Numbered from the stretch's first letter, positions 1 to 9,982 are shown. The stretch: DNA of 64,000 bases from Cristatella mucedo (GCA_009760855.2 WPIO01000030.1:3908501-3972500); one strand, 5' to 3'. A program made the numbers and translations. The notes: a model not told the origin generated them from the letters alone.

Positions 1-779
1 CTTCTATGGTTTTTAGTCGCTCAGCAACTTTTATTTCAGAGCTACCGATTCTTGAAAGACCACAATTTCGTTCAATATAGCACTCAGTTGGGTAAGAGTT
101 CGGATAAGACTTTTGTTTGGACAATTCACTTAGGACTTATGAGGAGGAGACCTGCATGAATGGCAAAACTCACTATCTAAGACGTTTGCTGTAAGAACTA
201 ACCGAACTAAGAACTAACTTTCACACCTAGGCTGATGATGCAACTTCTCCGGGGCTGCCAATGGGTCTAGGATTTGGCAGCGGCTTAAATACTAGGTTAG
301 AACCACACAGCTACACAAATCATGTCAGCCATTTTGCTTCACACAAGTTTGAGCTGCCATCAGAAGGAACTGAGTTATCTTAGGCTTCAAATAAGGTAGA
401 TTGCACTTAGACACAACAATCCAAGAAAACAATAAAAAGAATGGCTTCATCCTCTATCACATGAGTTCCGCATTTAAGAAACCCTGTAGGCAGGCAGTTC
501 ACATGAACGAGGGAGTGTCAGAAGCACATTTGCATGGCATACAGGACACTACAGTGGAATGACTAGTGAGACACACACAAATAATCATGAGCAAGTTAGA
601 TAAAAGGCTGCCTTACAATGTGCCTTTTAAGTTAAACAACATCAAACAGTACTAAGGAGACCTCAATTCTGCTCGGGAGCTTGCATTTTGGTCACTCCAG
701 CCACAGCACACAGTAAATACTTTATATAGCAGGATTGGCTTGCCTACTGCATTCCATCGATTGATGAGAATTAAAGGTC
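1..779. other. no gene recognised (likely intron or 3' flank of the E2 gene)
   Basis: I see no conserved exon, transposon or RNA gene here. If the ubiquitin-conjugating enzyme gene runs leftward on the minus strand, the exon with its active-site cysteine should lie here or beyond the window edge. I looked for a conserved E2 active-site block and did not find one. Confidence 0.45.
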
Positions 780-926
780 AGCTGATTTAATAGCCTTATT
801 TTACATCGCAGCAGAAGAGCCTTGACGGCTATCACTAACACTTGCTGTTGGCAATAAAGGACCTCCACTGCAAGACTTGAACCTAAGACCTAGGCCGTGA
901 AGACTCAGCACCTTACCCAGCGCTAA
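780..926 (-). mobile_element. SINE-B copy (tRNA-like head)
   Basis: Read on the minus strand, this copy starts with a GGGTAAGGTGCT head (box A-like). It continues through a GGTTCAAGTC box B-like motif, a TCCTTTATTGCCAAC core, and a CAAGGCTCTTCTGCTG block. The same order of blocks recurs at 4545-4680 (+), 13451-13597 (+) and 61420-61575 (-), so it is a dispersed family. The 3' part ends near a TTAAATCAGCT block. RNA polymerase III origin is inferred from the two boxes. It lies about 260 bp downstream of the E2 exon, in a probable intron or flank. Confidence 0.65.
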
Positions 927-1186
927 GACCCAAGGGCGATTTATATTACAACAAGGCTAACTAGGAGTTACTATGGAAAAATATGCTCACAAAAAAAACA
1001 GCATGGACATCGATCTGCATGTGCAACTGCACTACCCATAACATCACTAGCAAACTAGGTGTGCCATTTCAATAGGGTCCATGAAGAACTCACGAATTGC
1101 TTTGCTAGGCACACCAGATATTGCAATGCCATCAACATGCGAACCACCGTATACAGAAAAAAGGGTAGCAGGCGAGGAAGACTTAC

Positions 1187-1284
1187 TATTGGGATGCCAC
1201 ATTTCACTAACAAATGTCATCTTGGGTGGACTGTTTGGATACTCCTTGGGGAAAATCAGACGAGCTTTGAAGTAACCTCCTTCA
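1187..1284 (-). CDS. internal exon of a UBE2G/UBC7-class ubiquitin-conjugating enzyme (E2)
   Basis: A 98-bp exon encodes EGGYFKARLIFPKEYPNSPP followed by KMTFVSEMWHPN, the beta-sheet core of the UBC fold ending in the conserved HPN motif. E2 enzymes carry ubiquitin as a thioester and pass it to substrates with an E3 ligase. UBE2G/UBC7 members work mainly in endoplasmic-reticulum-associated degradation (family knowledge). The acceptor is a TTTCAG at 1285-1290 and the donor is GTAAGT at 1181-1186, both on the minus strand. The split codon at the 5' edge (nnT before GAA) fits the Tyr normally found before EGG. PPKM plus EMWHPN favours UBE2G over UBE2R/CDC34, although GGYFKARL also resembles CDC34. 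The active-site Cys lies about ten residues after HPN in the family, so it must be on the next exon, which I could not find. Open frame beyond the exon is intron read-through. The gene runs leftward. Confidence 0.85.
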
Positions 1285-1660
1285 CTGAAAGCATAACACC
1301 GATAACAATTGCCAGCAGCACTTACTAAAATCATTGCCACTAGTAAAGCAAAGAAGATTCCACTGCATGTAGATACTGAGTAAAACAGGCGAATCACAAT
1401 GCAAAAGTACAAGGAACCGACGATGAACGTACACAAAAACGTCCCATAGACCTTGCATAAATATGCAGATCCATAACTTCGACGGCCCGTTCGGTAGTAA
1501 CCTCCAGAGCCAGCTGCTTATAAGCATAGCAGCAACATGTCTCACCAAGGATTAATTGGTATGACTTGAACCTCTGGCATTGAAAGGTTTGTGAAATAAA
1601 CACTCGATGATAACAGAACCGTAATTTTTCTCGTAGTATTATCCTTTTGTGGTAAAACAA
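1285..1660 (-). other. probable intron upstream of the E2 exon
   Basis: Open frames here are short and overlap on both strands without family resemblance. The stretch ends in a pyrimidine-rich acceptor tract just before the E2 exon, as expected of an intron. The upstream E2 exon encoding the N-terminal helix was not recognised. Confidence 0.5.
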
Positions 1661-1795
1661 ATATAACTCATTTGTATAGCACCCTAAGAGAAATTAATCT
1701 CTATTCAGGTGCTTCACGTGTGCCATGGGGATCAACCTCACGACATAAGCCAGACTTTGATCGGGGTGAGTACAATAACCAACCACTTGGCCAAC
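1661..1795 (-). mobile_element. SINE-A copy, tRNA-derived with LINE-A-like 3' stem-loop
   Basis: On the minus strand the order is a degenerate tRNA-like head (CCAAGTGGTTGG then a CCCCGATC region), a TTGATCCCC box B-like remnant, and a 3' stem-loop. The stem arms are AGCACC and GGTGCT around AGAGATTAATTTCTCT, followed by a short AT-rich tail. In most copies the arms are GCGCC/GGCGC. Here both arms carry the matching change, so pairing is kept. Same family as the copies at 3998-4136, 28650-28788, 34363-34528, 41936-42058 and 58428-58555. Confidence 0.7.
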
Positions 1796-1796
1796 A

Positions 1797-3149
1797 ACAG
1801 TCTCAGTTCGGCTAATTGCCTGTTCATTTGCTGTTCTCTTCATACCTTGGTCAAGAAGTATAAACACACTGCATTTATATCTTAAAACCCGACTCCAATC
1901 AGTGCCTGACAAGACAGTATGGTCAGGCATACATCAAGTCAGGCACAGCCCGATGGGTAAATGCCATAAAGATGAAAGAGATTTTCTTCTGCAAATTCAG
2001 CTACAGTCTTGCAGCTTTGATACCTTGCCGTAGGAAGCCGATCTTTGCACACTCGGGAATTCTTATCAACGGCAAGCTGTGGGCTGACTGAGAATGTGGC
2101 CAGGCAAATTAGGGTCACTGGGGTAGGAGAAGGAATTGGGTGTTATAAGCCATACTTGGTCCTAGCATGCAATAATTAGTCAAGATCTACTTGGTTAGTC
2201 TACCAAAAGATGAAACCTTTCCCATCAGCAATTTATCATTTTTTTGTGTGTGGAAGGGGCCAAGCAACTGGTATCTTGCTAGCGCAGTACGGCTAACTAT
2301 CGTTAAGTAGTCCTCAGTGGTTGGCGGCACATTTGCCCAACATCCATTCACCAGGTGGTAGAATGCCTTTACATCATTGACCACACTTATTCAAGCAAAC
2401 TCCTTGCTTTAATTCGTGTAACCTCGGAAGATATCAAAATAGACGGTTAGGATATCAAAAGACGAATTCTAAAACAGTAAGCAATGTCATTTGAGTCTTA
2501 GTGCCGGCACTCACAGAACGATCATCTGTCTAAAGATGTCATCTGCTAAGGTTCAGTTGGTTTTTCACAGTATGTATGTCAATGACCAACGGTCAGACTG
2601 GTGAGCCTTTAAAGAATGTGGTGCTCCTTACATCCGCTTTAGGTCGATTTCTTTTCAGAATTTAAACTCTTGCTTCTTGCAACTCTTGATCCTATTGCCA
2701 AGAACTCTAACGGCTTTTATTTTCATGCACATGACAAACTAATGTAATGGGCTCTACCTACCTTCCAGGACATAGAACTATTAGCTGCCTTGCAGCATAA
2801 ATTGGTGACATCCAAATTAGGATGGCAAAAAAACTTTCTCAAACCAAATTATAGTAAATCAAACTTCCTAATTGTGGGTTAACCTAGTGTTGCTCAAAAC
2901 TGGAAAGGCTAACCTACAAAATAGGCTCGCCCTGCATATCCCCTAAAGTATCTGCACAAAGCTTCGACCCTAGTTTAAAATCACCATTTAATACATGACT
3001 ACATCAGCTCCCTTAAGTTTGCGTACTATTAACTAGGTAAAGATTATAAAATTTGGACTTCTAAGCTGAGAATATACTACATTAGACTTCTGCAATTCAC
3101 GACTTGCAGGTGATCCTGCCAAATGCAAGATGATGCTCACAGGGAGAGA
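1797..3149. other. no gene recognised
   Basis: Moderately AT-rich single-copy-looking DNA with only short overlapping open frames (for example minus 2187-2384) that resemble no family I know. Could be intronic or intergenic. Confidence 0.5.
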
Positions 3150-3638
3150 ATAACTCTGCAGCTAGGCTTGTCTGTCTATAACGTCGAAACTGCCACATTA
3201 CAGCAATTCTCACCGACCTGTTTTGACTATCTATCCAGTAGCATTTCGACTTTAAGGTACAGCAACTCACCTTTAAGTCTATTTCTTCTCTTTCTCCGGA
3301 TTATCCATAAGATATACATCTTAATTAGGGTTTACATAGCACCCCATATTCTTATTCTCCTTTCCTAAGTCTTCAGGTTGTACCTCGTACGAACCTCAAA
3401 TCCTTTGGATACAGTGCCTTTAGTTGCCGACTCCCAAAGCCAGAAAGCTCTTATCTATTGACGCCAGCCATGCAATTCGCTGACTTAGATATTTAAAAGG
3501 AAGCTAAAACCTCACTTGTTATTGTCCTTTATTGGCTTACGCATACTGAAATTGTGCTTGTGCATGCTATCACTAACAAATTAGCAAGCTTCCTTATATG
3601 CACATGTAAAGCATCTAGAGAGATATTTAGTTATTATT
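3150..3638 (+). mobile_element. old LINE-A fragment (reverse transcriptase C-terminus and 3' UTR)
   Basis: The start reads as NSAARLVC, the conserved block after the RT domain in L2-type LINEs. Downstream come weak remnants of the block that reads RTNLKSF in younger copies, then the 3' UTR phrase about a latgctgccactaac-like run, and finally TGTAAAGCATCTAGAGAGAT with a short TTATTATT tail. It is clearly more diverged than the copies at 7-8.6 kb and 39 kb, with several frameshifts. Inactive. Confidence 0.6.
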
Positions 3639-3997
3639 TCATAAGAACTTGTCTTGACCTGAAGACTTGCGACTTCATAGAACCGGAAAAACTTTGAGTC
3701 CGGTGACCACAACTTGGTTACCTGGTCACATGCAGGCATACTTACTATATTGTGTCAGGTGGGCCATAGATCATAACTTCCCACTTGAATATATCACTGT
3801 CATCTATAAGCCCAGCCGAGAATCCTTCAGTGGCACTTTTGTTTAGCTCTAAAATTAAAGCCAAAATTTCCCTGAGAACAAAATCCTCATTGCAAGGCAT
3901 GTCAAACAATACCAATTAAGCAGGCGATCTCGTTGTATTTGCTTATATTTATAAATAAGCAATACCTGCCCATTTAAAGCTTTAATTCGGAAGTAAA
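3639..3997. other. no gene recognised
   Basis: AT-leaning spacer between a LINE-A remnant and a SINE-A copy. Nothing recognised on either strand. Confidence 0.5.
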
Positions 3998-4136
3998 ATA
4001 ATTCATTTATATAACGCCCCAAGAGAACTTAATCTCTATTCAGGCGCTTCACATATGCCTCGGGGCTCGATCCCACGAGCTCAGTCAGACCTTGGTCGGG
4101 CGAGCACCTTTACCACTAGACCAAACCAGCTCGGCA
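3998..4136 (-). mobile_element. SINE-A copy, best-preserved tRNA head
   Basis: On the minus strand, box A is TGGTCTAGTGGT (4112-4123) and box B is GGATCGAGCCCC (4062-4073), matching tRNA internal promoter consensus with normal spacing. The 3' half carries GAAGCGCC, AGAGATTAAGTTCTCT and GGGGCGTT, the stem-loop also found at the 3' ends of LINE-A copies, then an ATAAATGAATTATT tail. This copy best supports the tRNA origin of the family. Transcription by RNA polymerase III and use of LINE-A reverse transcriptase are inferred. Confidence 0.82.
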
Positions 4137-4544
4137 AGCCACAAAATAGAAAGAAGTCCCATACATGCAGCAAAAAGATCACTTGCCTAAATGAGTGAAG
4201 TAGCTCGTGAGGTTAACGAGGTCTTTGGTTCAACTGCTGAGGATTAGACAACAGACTTGTACTTTCGAGCACTATATCTCTCACGAGTTGAGTAAACATG
4301 TGTCCAGCTGTCAGTAGCAGTGCAGCTGTCACTAGCGCACGACCTCTCACAGGCAGTGAATGGCTTCTACCTATGGTAACCATACTTTAGCTGCATACGG
4401 GTTGCATAAGCTCTAGTCCAAAGCATTCTACTCATGACATTGACAGTTGAGAACTAGAGCATTGGCCCTATTACATGCATGCAGCCAATGCTGAGTGGAG
4501 CCAGCTACACTAGGTCATAGCCCAAGTACAATTTGCTAGTACTT
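4137..4544. other. no gene recognised; weak SINE-like hint near 4200-4260
   Basis: A GAGGTCTTTGGTTCAA motif resembles the box B part of SINE-B, but no other block of that family accompanies it. The rest shows nothing identifiable. Confidence 0.35.
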
Positions 4545-4680
4545 TCCCACCCAGGTTTAAGTCTTGCAGCAGGCAATCGTTTATTGCCTACTGCAAGCCT
4601 GTGAGGGAGGGGTGACAGCAGCTAAGGCTCTTCTGCTGCTATACAAGTAAGACTGTTTGATCAGTCTGCATTTCCTTTTC
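4545..4680 (+). mobile_element. SINE-B copy
   Basis: Contains AGGTTTAAGTCTTGCAG (box B remnant), GGCAATCGTTTATTGCC, a GGGTGACAGC block, and AAGGCTCTTCTGCTGCTATA, then a block corresponding to TTGAATCAGCT of the 13.5-kb copy. The head is truncated or decayed. The GGCAAT...ATTGCC core forms a short inverted repeat common to the family. Confidence 0.65.
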
Positions 4681-5999
4681 CCCCTTGCTCCTCAGACTCT
4701 AGATGGACAATATAAATCTGTCTGATTAAAGCCTTGCTGATGATGCCAACATCAACATAGGAACATGTCGTTTAAATCCAGCTGCTAGTTGACTTATGAT
4801 GGAGCCACATATACACTTGTCTTATTACTTCAGTAGGTAGCTGTAACGAAAACTTGGGCCTAGGGGGCAGTCTACATGCCCTGGCAACCATCTCGACCAC
4901 AACATTATTTTATTTCATGTTTTGCTAATCGTAACATCGGTGGTAAGCAATGTACTCGATCTTGCAAGTAGCCCCTCAATTAGAGCACTGTCACGATAGC
5001 AAGAGTTACCCTAATGTTCTATCTAGCACATAAGTACACCATTTACCAGGCTTAGAGATGGAGAGTCTTCAGTTGGGAATTTTAAACCTAGAAGAACTGG
5101 TTGGCTATACTGCAGCTTATTTAGATGCTCGTGGGTGTCATTTCATGATTGCTGTTGTCCAGGAATCTGACCAGTAGTGGCTCGGAGTTTTGACACTTAA
5201 AATCACAACACTAATTTCATTGAAATGATGAGGGGCACATCTTTTGCAGACCCGTGGTTTGGCAGGCAGGTGGTGGCTGGCTAGGCTCTGTACTGCCAGA
5301 ACTGCCAGGCTCGTTTAGGGTTTTAGAGGCAGTCTGAAGCTGTCCCCAGCAGGCCAGCCACGGTTCCTCAGCTGTTGCACGCAGGATATGCTGTGCTGAG
5401 GAGAAGAGTGGCCAGCAAAGACAACTCAATCTATCCCACTTCTTAAGCATGGCACGTCGATACTTCTGGGTAGGTTTTCTCTGGTTCAGGATATTTCCAC
5501 TCACTAGATGGTGAAGAGTTCTTCCAGTCACTGTAGAGCTTTTACCTAATTCTTCTTAGACCCTGCCCTCACATCCCTTTACCAGTTCAGAACTACGGGC
5601 CTCTTAAATTAGTGCAGCAATTGCAAAAATGGTTAAAATTACTACTGCAATTATACGATACGCTGCTGGCACAACGATTTTGTGAAAAGAATAAACAAAT
5701 TAGCAAGTATTGCAGTGTCTTACAAAAGGCCAAACAATACTACCACGAGGTAGGATTACATGAAACCAATAAATACTGCAAAGTGTGCATGCTTCCACCT
5801 TTGTTAGCCAAATAGGTGTGAAAAACATACAAAGTTGACCTGTTTAGGGGATTCTAGTGGGTTAGAAAACAGCTGTTCCAATAAGTGCGCTCCCTATGAA
5901 TTGCACAAACTAATTATGGAATACTAGTAAACGGGGGTTTCTATAAAGTAATATACAATAGAGCTCATAAACATCACCTCTGCCGTATTGTTGACGTTT
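4681..5999. other. no gene recognised
   Basis: Contains a 104-codon minus-strand open frame at 5217-5531 with ordinary composition but no recognisable domain, and no splice context that would make it convincing. Treated as chance or an unidentifiable exon. Confidence 0.4.
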
Positions 6000-6880
6000 T
6001 AATGGAGTTAAGTTGGAAATCACTAGGGCCGGGTAAGGGGCATTGGGGTTTTCTCCCTACCCCTAAAACCAGGGCTGGGTGTCCAGGTAAACATAACCTG
6101 TCTGCTAGTTCATTAAAAATTAAGAAAGAAATGCAGCTCTCAAGGATTGCTGTCAGCAAAAGAACGATCGGGAAGAGGCTCAATGAGCATGGTATGCGGT
6201 CCACAGCTGCTAAGCAGAAGCTGCTACTTAGCATTACCCACAAGCATGGGAGGCTTGCTTTCGCCTGTAAATAGTGGCACTGGATCCGAGCTGTGTGGAA
6301 CTACGTTCTCTGGACTGACAAATGTAAGTTCACCCTCTCTGCTACCTCAGGGGCACTCAGCAAATGTGGAGACAAAAGGAGGAAGCATATCTAGATGTTT
6401 GTCTCCAAAAGGTACTGGGCTGCTTTAGTGCTGCTGGTGTAGGGTGCTTGGATCTGGTTCAGGGAATAATAAATACAGAACACTACTTGAACATTGTTAA
6501 GAATATTGGTTATTCGTCAGCTCATAGGATCATGATTTTTAATTTATTTGGAAACAGGACAATAATCCCAAGCATTATGCAGGCATAGTAAAGGACTTTT
6601 TCGACAACCCTATATGGCAAGGCTTCGATAACTTCGGCATTTTGAAATGGCCCAGTCATGAGTTTAGATTTAAACCTTATTAAACATTTGTTGCAGGAGC
6701 TGCAGCATGCAATACGTGAACAGGTCAACCTTTGACGAAATTGTAATGAACTATTCGAACTTCTACAGAAGGAATGGCAAAAAAGTCACATCTGACATAT
6801 TTGAGAAATTGTTGGGGCAAATGCCCAGAAGGCTCCTAGCCGTTATAAAAGTCAAAGAAGCATATGTCAAAGAAGCATAT
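6000..6880 (+). pseudogene. Tc1/mariner transposase pseudogene
   Basis: Fragments in shifting plus-strand frames follow the order of a Tc1-family DD34E transposase. They run from an N-terminal GRPG/helix-turn-helix remnant ending SKRTIGKRLNEHGMRSTAAK (about 6080-6220), through ITHKHGRLAFACK (6235-6272), VLWTDKCKFTL and YLNIVKN, to QDNNPKHYAGIVKDFF and a C-terminal QMPRRLLAVIK (about 6818-6850). The first catalytic Asp is kept at 6317-6319 and the second at 6558-6560. The position of the final catalytic Glu appears to be Lys at 6682-6684. Frameshifts, stops and altered spacing between the second and third positions show that it is dead. I did not identify terminal inverted repeats with confidence. 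Confidence 0.85.
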
Positions 6881-6954
6881 AAGAAGCATGCAACTAAATT
6901 TTTTTATTTCATAGCAATTTTGTGCACAGTAAACTGCCTTTACTACTGCGTGCT

Positions 6955-7722
6955 TATAATAATAATAACGATAACAGTAACACACTTGATAAAGTGCCCT
7001 CATAGAACTCAATCTCTTTCTAGGCACTCTACATTTATTGCAAAGGAAACACGATCGAGTGGCTAGTGGTAGTATGCTCATTACACAACAAGAATAACAT
7101 GGTTAGCAGTGACCTATACAGGGTCAGCATGCAAGTGTGGTTAGTATCAGTATGCACAGTATCAGCACACACAAGCACATACAGGTCTAATCACAGGGAC
7201 CCACTAAATGCTGTCATAAATAGGTGCGTTTTTAATTTCTTTCTAAATATGGTCAAGTCAGGGGACGTCGTGATGCAAGTCGGGAGTGCGTTCCAGGCTT
7301 TGTGAGCATAAAAAATAATTGCACAGTCTCTAAAGGATTTGAGGTTCGCACCAGGTATAGGTAAACAGCTAGATTCCGAAAAGCAGGTGGCAGGATGCTT
7401 AGCCTGGTGTGGCAGCCGATTCGATAAGTAAGCTGGAGCCAAAGAATGAAGGGACCTACAAGTGAGTGGAAAAGCCTTGAAGTCAATATGTTGATTCACT
7501 GGTAGCCAGTGCAGGTCGACGAAAAGTGGTATGATAGAGCAATTGTGACTCGCACGACAGACAAGCCTAGCTGCACAGTTTTGCACCAGCTGCTAGTGCC
7601 TAACTGCACAGGCCGGTAGACCAGCAAGTAATGAGTAACAGAAGTCAAGACTGGATGTCACAAATGCATGGACCAACTTAGATGTGGTATCCTTATCTAA
7701 ACAAGCCCAGATCATAGCAATT
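6955..7722 (-). mobile_element. LINE-A copy, 5'-truncated, C-terminal RT region plus 3' UTR
   Basis: Minus-strand open frame 7191-7586 encodes the post-RT region of an L2-like LINE: QNCAARLVCRASH, DLHWLPVNQHIDFKAF, SLHSLAPAYLSNRLPHQAK, AWNALPTCITTSPDLTIF and KKLKTHLFMTAFSGSL. It is followed by the 3' UTR and the terminal stem-loop at about 6980-7030, then an ATT-type tail whose complement begins near 6955. The stem arms are GTGCC and GGCAC, a paired change from the usual GCGCC/GGCGC. Upstream reading shows an in-frame stop in the SLLAGLPAC block. The 5' truncation point is almost the same as that of the 39-kb copy. Confidence 0.85.
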
Positions 7723-7723
7723 G

Positions 7724-8566
7724 TTTTTGACGCTCACTTTTAGGTCCCTTCATTCTATGGCTCCAGCCTATCTCTCCGACATACTCCCCCACCAGGCCAA
7801 GCATAGTACCACTCGCTTTTCGGAATCCAACAGTCTACCAATACCTCGTACAAACCTCAAATCCTTTGAAGACCGTGCATTTAGTTCGTATGCTCCCAAA
7901 GCCTGGAACTCCCTCCCGACCTGCGTCAGAACATCCCCTGACCTGACCACATTTAAAAGGAATTTAAAAACACCTATTTAGGACAGCATTTAGTGGGCCC
8001 CTGTGATTCGTCCTTGATGTGCTTATGCGTGCTGACACTGTGCATGCTGCCACTAACCACATTTGAGTGCTGACCCTGTGCATGTCACCCCTAACCATGT
8101 TATTCATTTCGTTTGTTTTTCAAGCATGATTTTACTTACCATTCAATTGCATTTCCCTTTGCAGCATCGTACAAACCTCAAATCCTTTGAAGACCGTGCA
8201 TTTAGTTCGTATGCTCCCAAAGCCTGGAACTCCCTCCCGACCTGCGTCAGAACATCCCCTGACCTGACCACATTTAAAAGGAATTTAAAAACACCTATTT
8301 AGGACAGCATTTAGTGGGCCCCTGTGATTCGTCCTTGATGTGCTTATGCGTGCTGACACTGTGCATGCTGCCACTAACCACATTTGAGTGCTGACCCTGT
8401 GCATGTCACCCCTAACCATGTTATTCATTTCGTTTGTTTTTCAAGCATGATTTTACTTACCATTCAATTGCATTTCCCTTTGCAGCAAATGTAAAGCGCC
8501 TAGAAAGAGATTAAGTTCTCTGAGGGCGCTTTATCAAATACATTATTATTATTATTATTATTATTA
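7724..8566 (+). mobile_element. LINE-A copy with internal tandem duplication
   Basis: Begins at LTLTFRSLHSMAPAYLSD, in the middle of the C-terminal region, and continues through RTNLKSFEDRAFSSYAPKAW, the stop codon at about 7979, the 3' UTR and the terminal stem-loop (8494-8535). It ends in a long ATT microsatellite-type tail. A 321-bp segment spanning the end of the coding region and most of the 3' UTR is present twice in tandem (7846-8166 and 8167-8487). The sequence is close to the family consensus, suggesting a relatively recent insertion. Confidence 0.88.
7846..8487 (+). repeat. exact 321-bp tandem duplication (2 copies)
   Basis: Unit 1 is 7846-8166 and unit 2 is 8167-8487. By eye they are identical over their whole length, starting TCGTACAAACC and ending CCCTTTGCAGCA. 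The duplication repeats the last coding block and the 3' UTR but not the terminal stem-loop. The identity implies a very recent event, or an assembly artefact. Confidence 0.9.
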
Positions 8567-8574
8567 ATATATTA

Positions 8575-9108
8575 TGTAGCTGAAAGTAGGCAGACTTGAT
8601 AGTGGACCTGGTGTGGTCGTCTAACGAAAGGTCACTTTGAAACATAATACATAGATTTCGTGAAGATTCAACGGGGGATGCACGGGCAGAGCCGATTTTG
8701 AGCATCCGATTTTTAAATTTCTTAATCACAATTGGTTTGCCCATAACTGGTTATTTGGTTTTGTCGCCGTTCAATTCAATAAATTTTGCCGCCATCCAAG
8801 TGTGGATGTCATCAATACATGCAGCAAGGGAGTTGAGAGAATTCGACGTGCTGGAGAGCTGGGAGCGATCAAAGCAAAGGTAGAAGTGAATGTCATCTTC
8901 ATAAAAGTGAAAGCCTAGATTGTGCTTGGCAATCATATCAGCAAGAGGGAGAGTATAAACCGTGAAAAGAATGGGACCAAGCACTGAGCCCTGAGGTACT
9001 CCATATTTCAGAGGTTCCTCAGATGATCTTTGTCCATTCACATCAATATTCTGAAGTCTCCCACTGACATAGGACCTGAGCCATTGCAGAGCAGTGCCAG
9101 TGAAGAAT
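8575..9108 (-). pseudogene. LINE-A reverse transcriptase core fragment
   Basis: Minus 9041-8751 encodes YGVPQGSVLGPILFTVYTLP (RT block 4), then FHFYEDDIHFY, where the usual YADD-type catalytic box reads YEDD, then WMAAKFIELNGDKTK. After a frame change, 8744-8590 continues with IGSARASPVESSRNLCIMF, SDLSLDDH and SAYFQLHNI. The two catalytic Asp residues remain, but the residue before them is changed and the frame is broken. The 3' side stops abruptly at the ATT tail of the neighbouring plus-strand copy. Upstream, TGTALQW (about 9105-9085) runs into a hairpin at the truncation point. This is the only RT catalytic core seen in the window. Confidence 0.85.
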
Positions 9109-9132
9109 GAATATTCTTCACTGGCACTGCTC
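9089..9132. repeat. perfect 20-bp inverted repeat (hairpin) at a LINE 5' truncation
   Basis: The left arm 9089-9108 (gagcagtgccagtgaagaat) and right arm 9113-9132 are perfect reverse complements with a 4-base loop. The left arm is the coding sequence for FFTGTALQ of the RT fragment. The right arm is therefore an inverted copy of that coding sequence at the 5' break of the element. Confidence 0.9.
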
Positions 9133-9250
9133 CCTGAGAGCCCTACACAAATTTATTATTATTATTTTGTTAACACATATAAAGTGCCAAGAAAGAGATT
9201 AGGTTCTTTAAGGGTGCTAAGCAAGTGTATTTTTATTTATTATTATTATG
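9133..9250 (+). mobile_element. two adjacent LINE-A 3' termini
   Basis: 9133-9165 holds only the last part of a terminal stem-loop (CTGAGAGCCCTA then an ATT tail). 9170-9250 holds a nearly complete terminus, ATAAAGTGCCAAGAAAGAGATTAGG and onward, with a second ATT-rich tail. Two tails in a row indicate two separate insertions or one insertion into the tail of another. Confidence 0.7.
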
Positions 9251-9982
9251 ATCAGAGATAGTTTTGCCATTCAGCATCCGACAGTTAGAGTAATCAGAAG
9301 TGTGGCTGCATCAGATCCCTTGGGGCTAATCTGGCGACTCGAATTGAAGGTGTCTATGCATAATTGCAGCAACTTCACTCAATTTCTCCTGCGTTTTATT
9401 TACATGAATAATTGTATAGCGCATAAACACCCATACTTGTACTGAGAACATTGGTTGGTTTCTGAAGGATGCCTCTGCATCCTATTCCAGAAGACAAGGA
9501 GCAGCAGAAAGAGCTCAACACTCACCGGAGAAATTGTGTAACAGCCTACTTAACAACTAAGACTCCAGAGTGGAAAATATCCGGTGGAGAGCCAGTGGCA
9601 GATTTGAAAACCATTGAGTTCACGCTTAAGCTAGAGACCTGTGGAGATTAGCTTGCTATGGTGATGGCGCCTAGTCATCTGATGCCCGGAGCCGGGCTTC
9701 AGTGCATGCTGTACTCACAACTATCAAACAATGAATGAAAACAACTTCCAGCTAGCATCAAATTTGATAAAGGATACAAGTGATGCATTAGAAGTATCAT
9801 TGCATAGGAATAATTCTGTTTTGCTTCGTCGTCGATGAAAAAAGCAAAATCTTCATGTAAGCATAAATTCACAGAAGTTTTACTTACATGCATCAGGAGG
9901 CTACGCAGTAAGCCAGTTTCAACGCATACTGAGAGGTTATCCATAGAGAGCTCGACTGTATATACACATAGCCACCAAGCCC
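9251..9982. other. no gene recognised
   Basis: A 60-codon plus-strand frame at 9469-9651 (begins MPLHPIPEDKEQQKELNTHR) has plausible amino-acid composition but matches no family I recognise. It could be an exon remnant. A GTATAGCGCATAAACAC run at about 9414-9430 vaguely resembles a LINE-B terminus. Confidence 0.35.

Noticed and set aside
1047-1436. Full 129-codon minus frame as one E2 protein
   Set aside because: Only 1187-1284 resembles E2. Good splice sites bound that part, and the rest is intron read-through.
4190-4300. Possible SINE-B head
   Set aside because: Only the GAGGTCTTTGGTTCAA motif fits. No other blocks are present.
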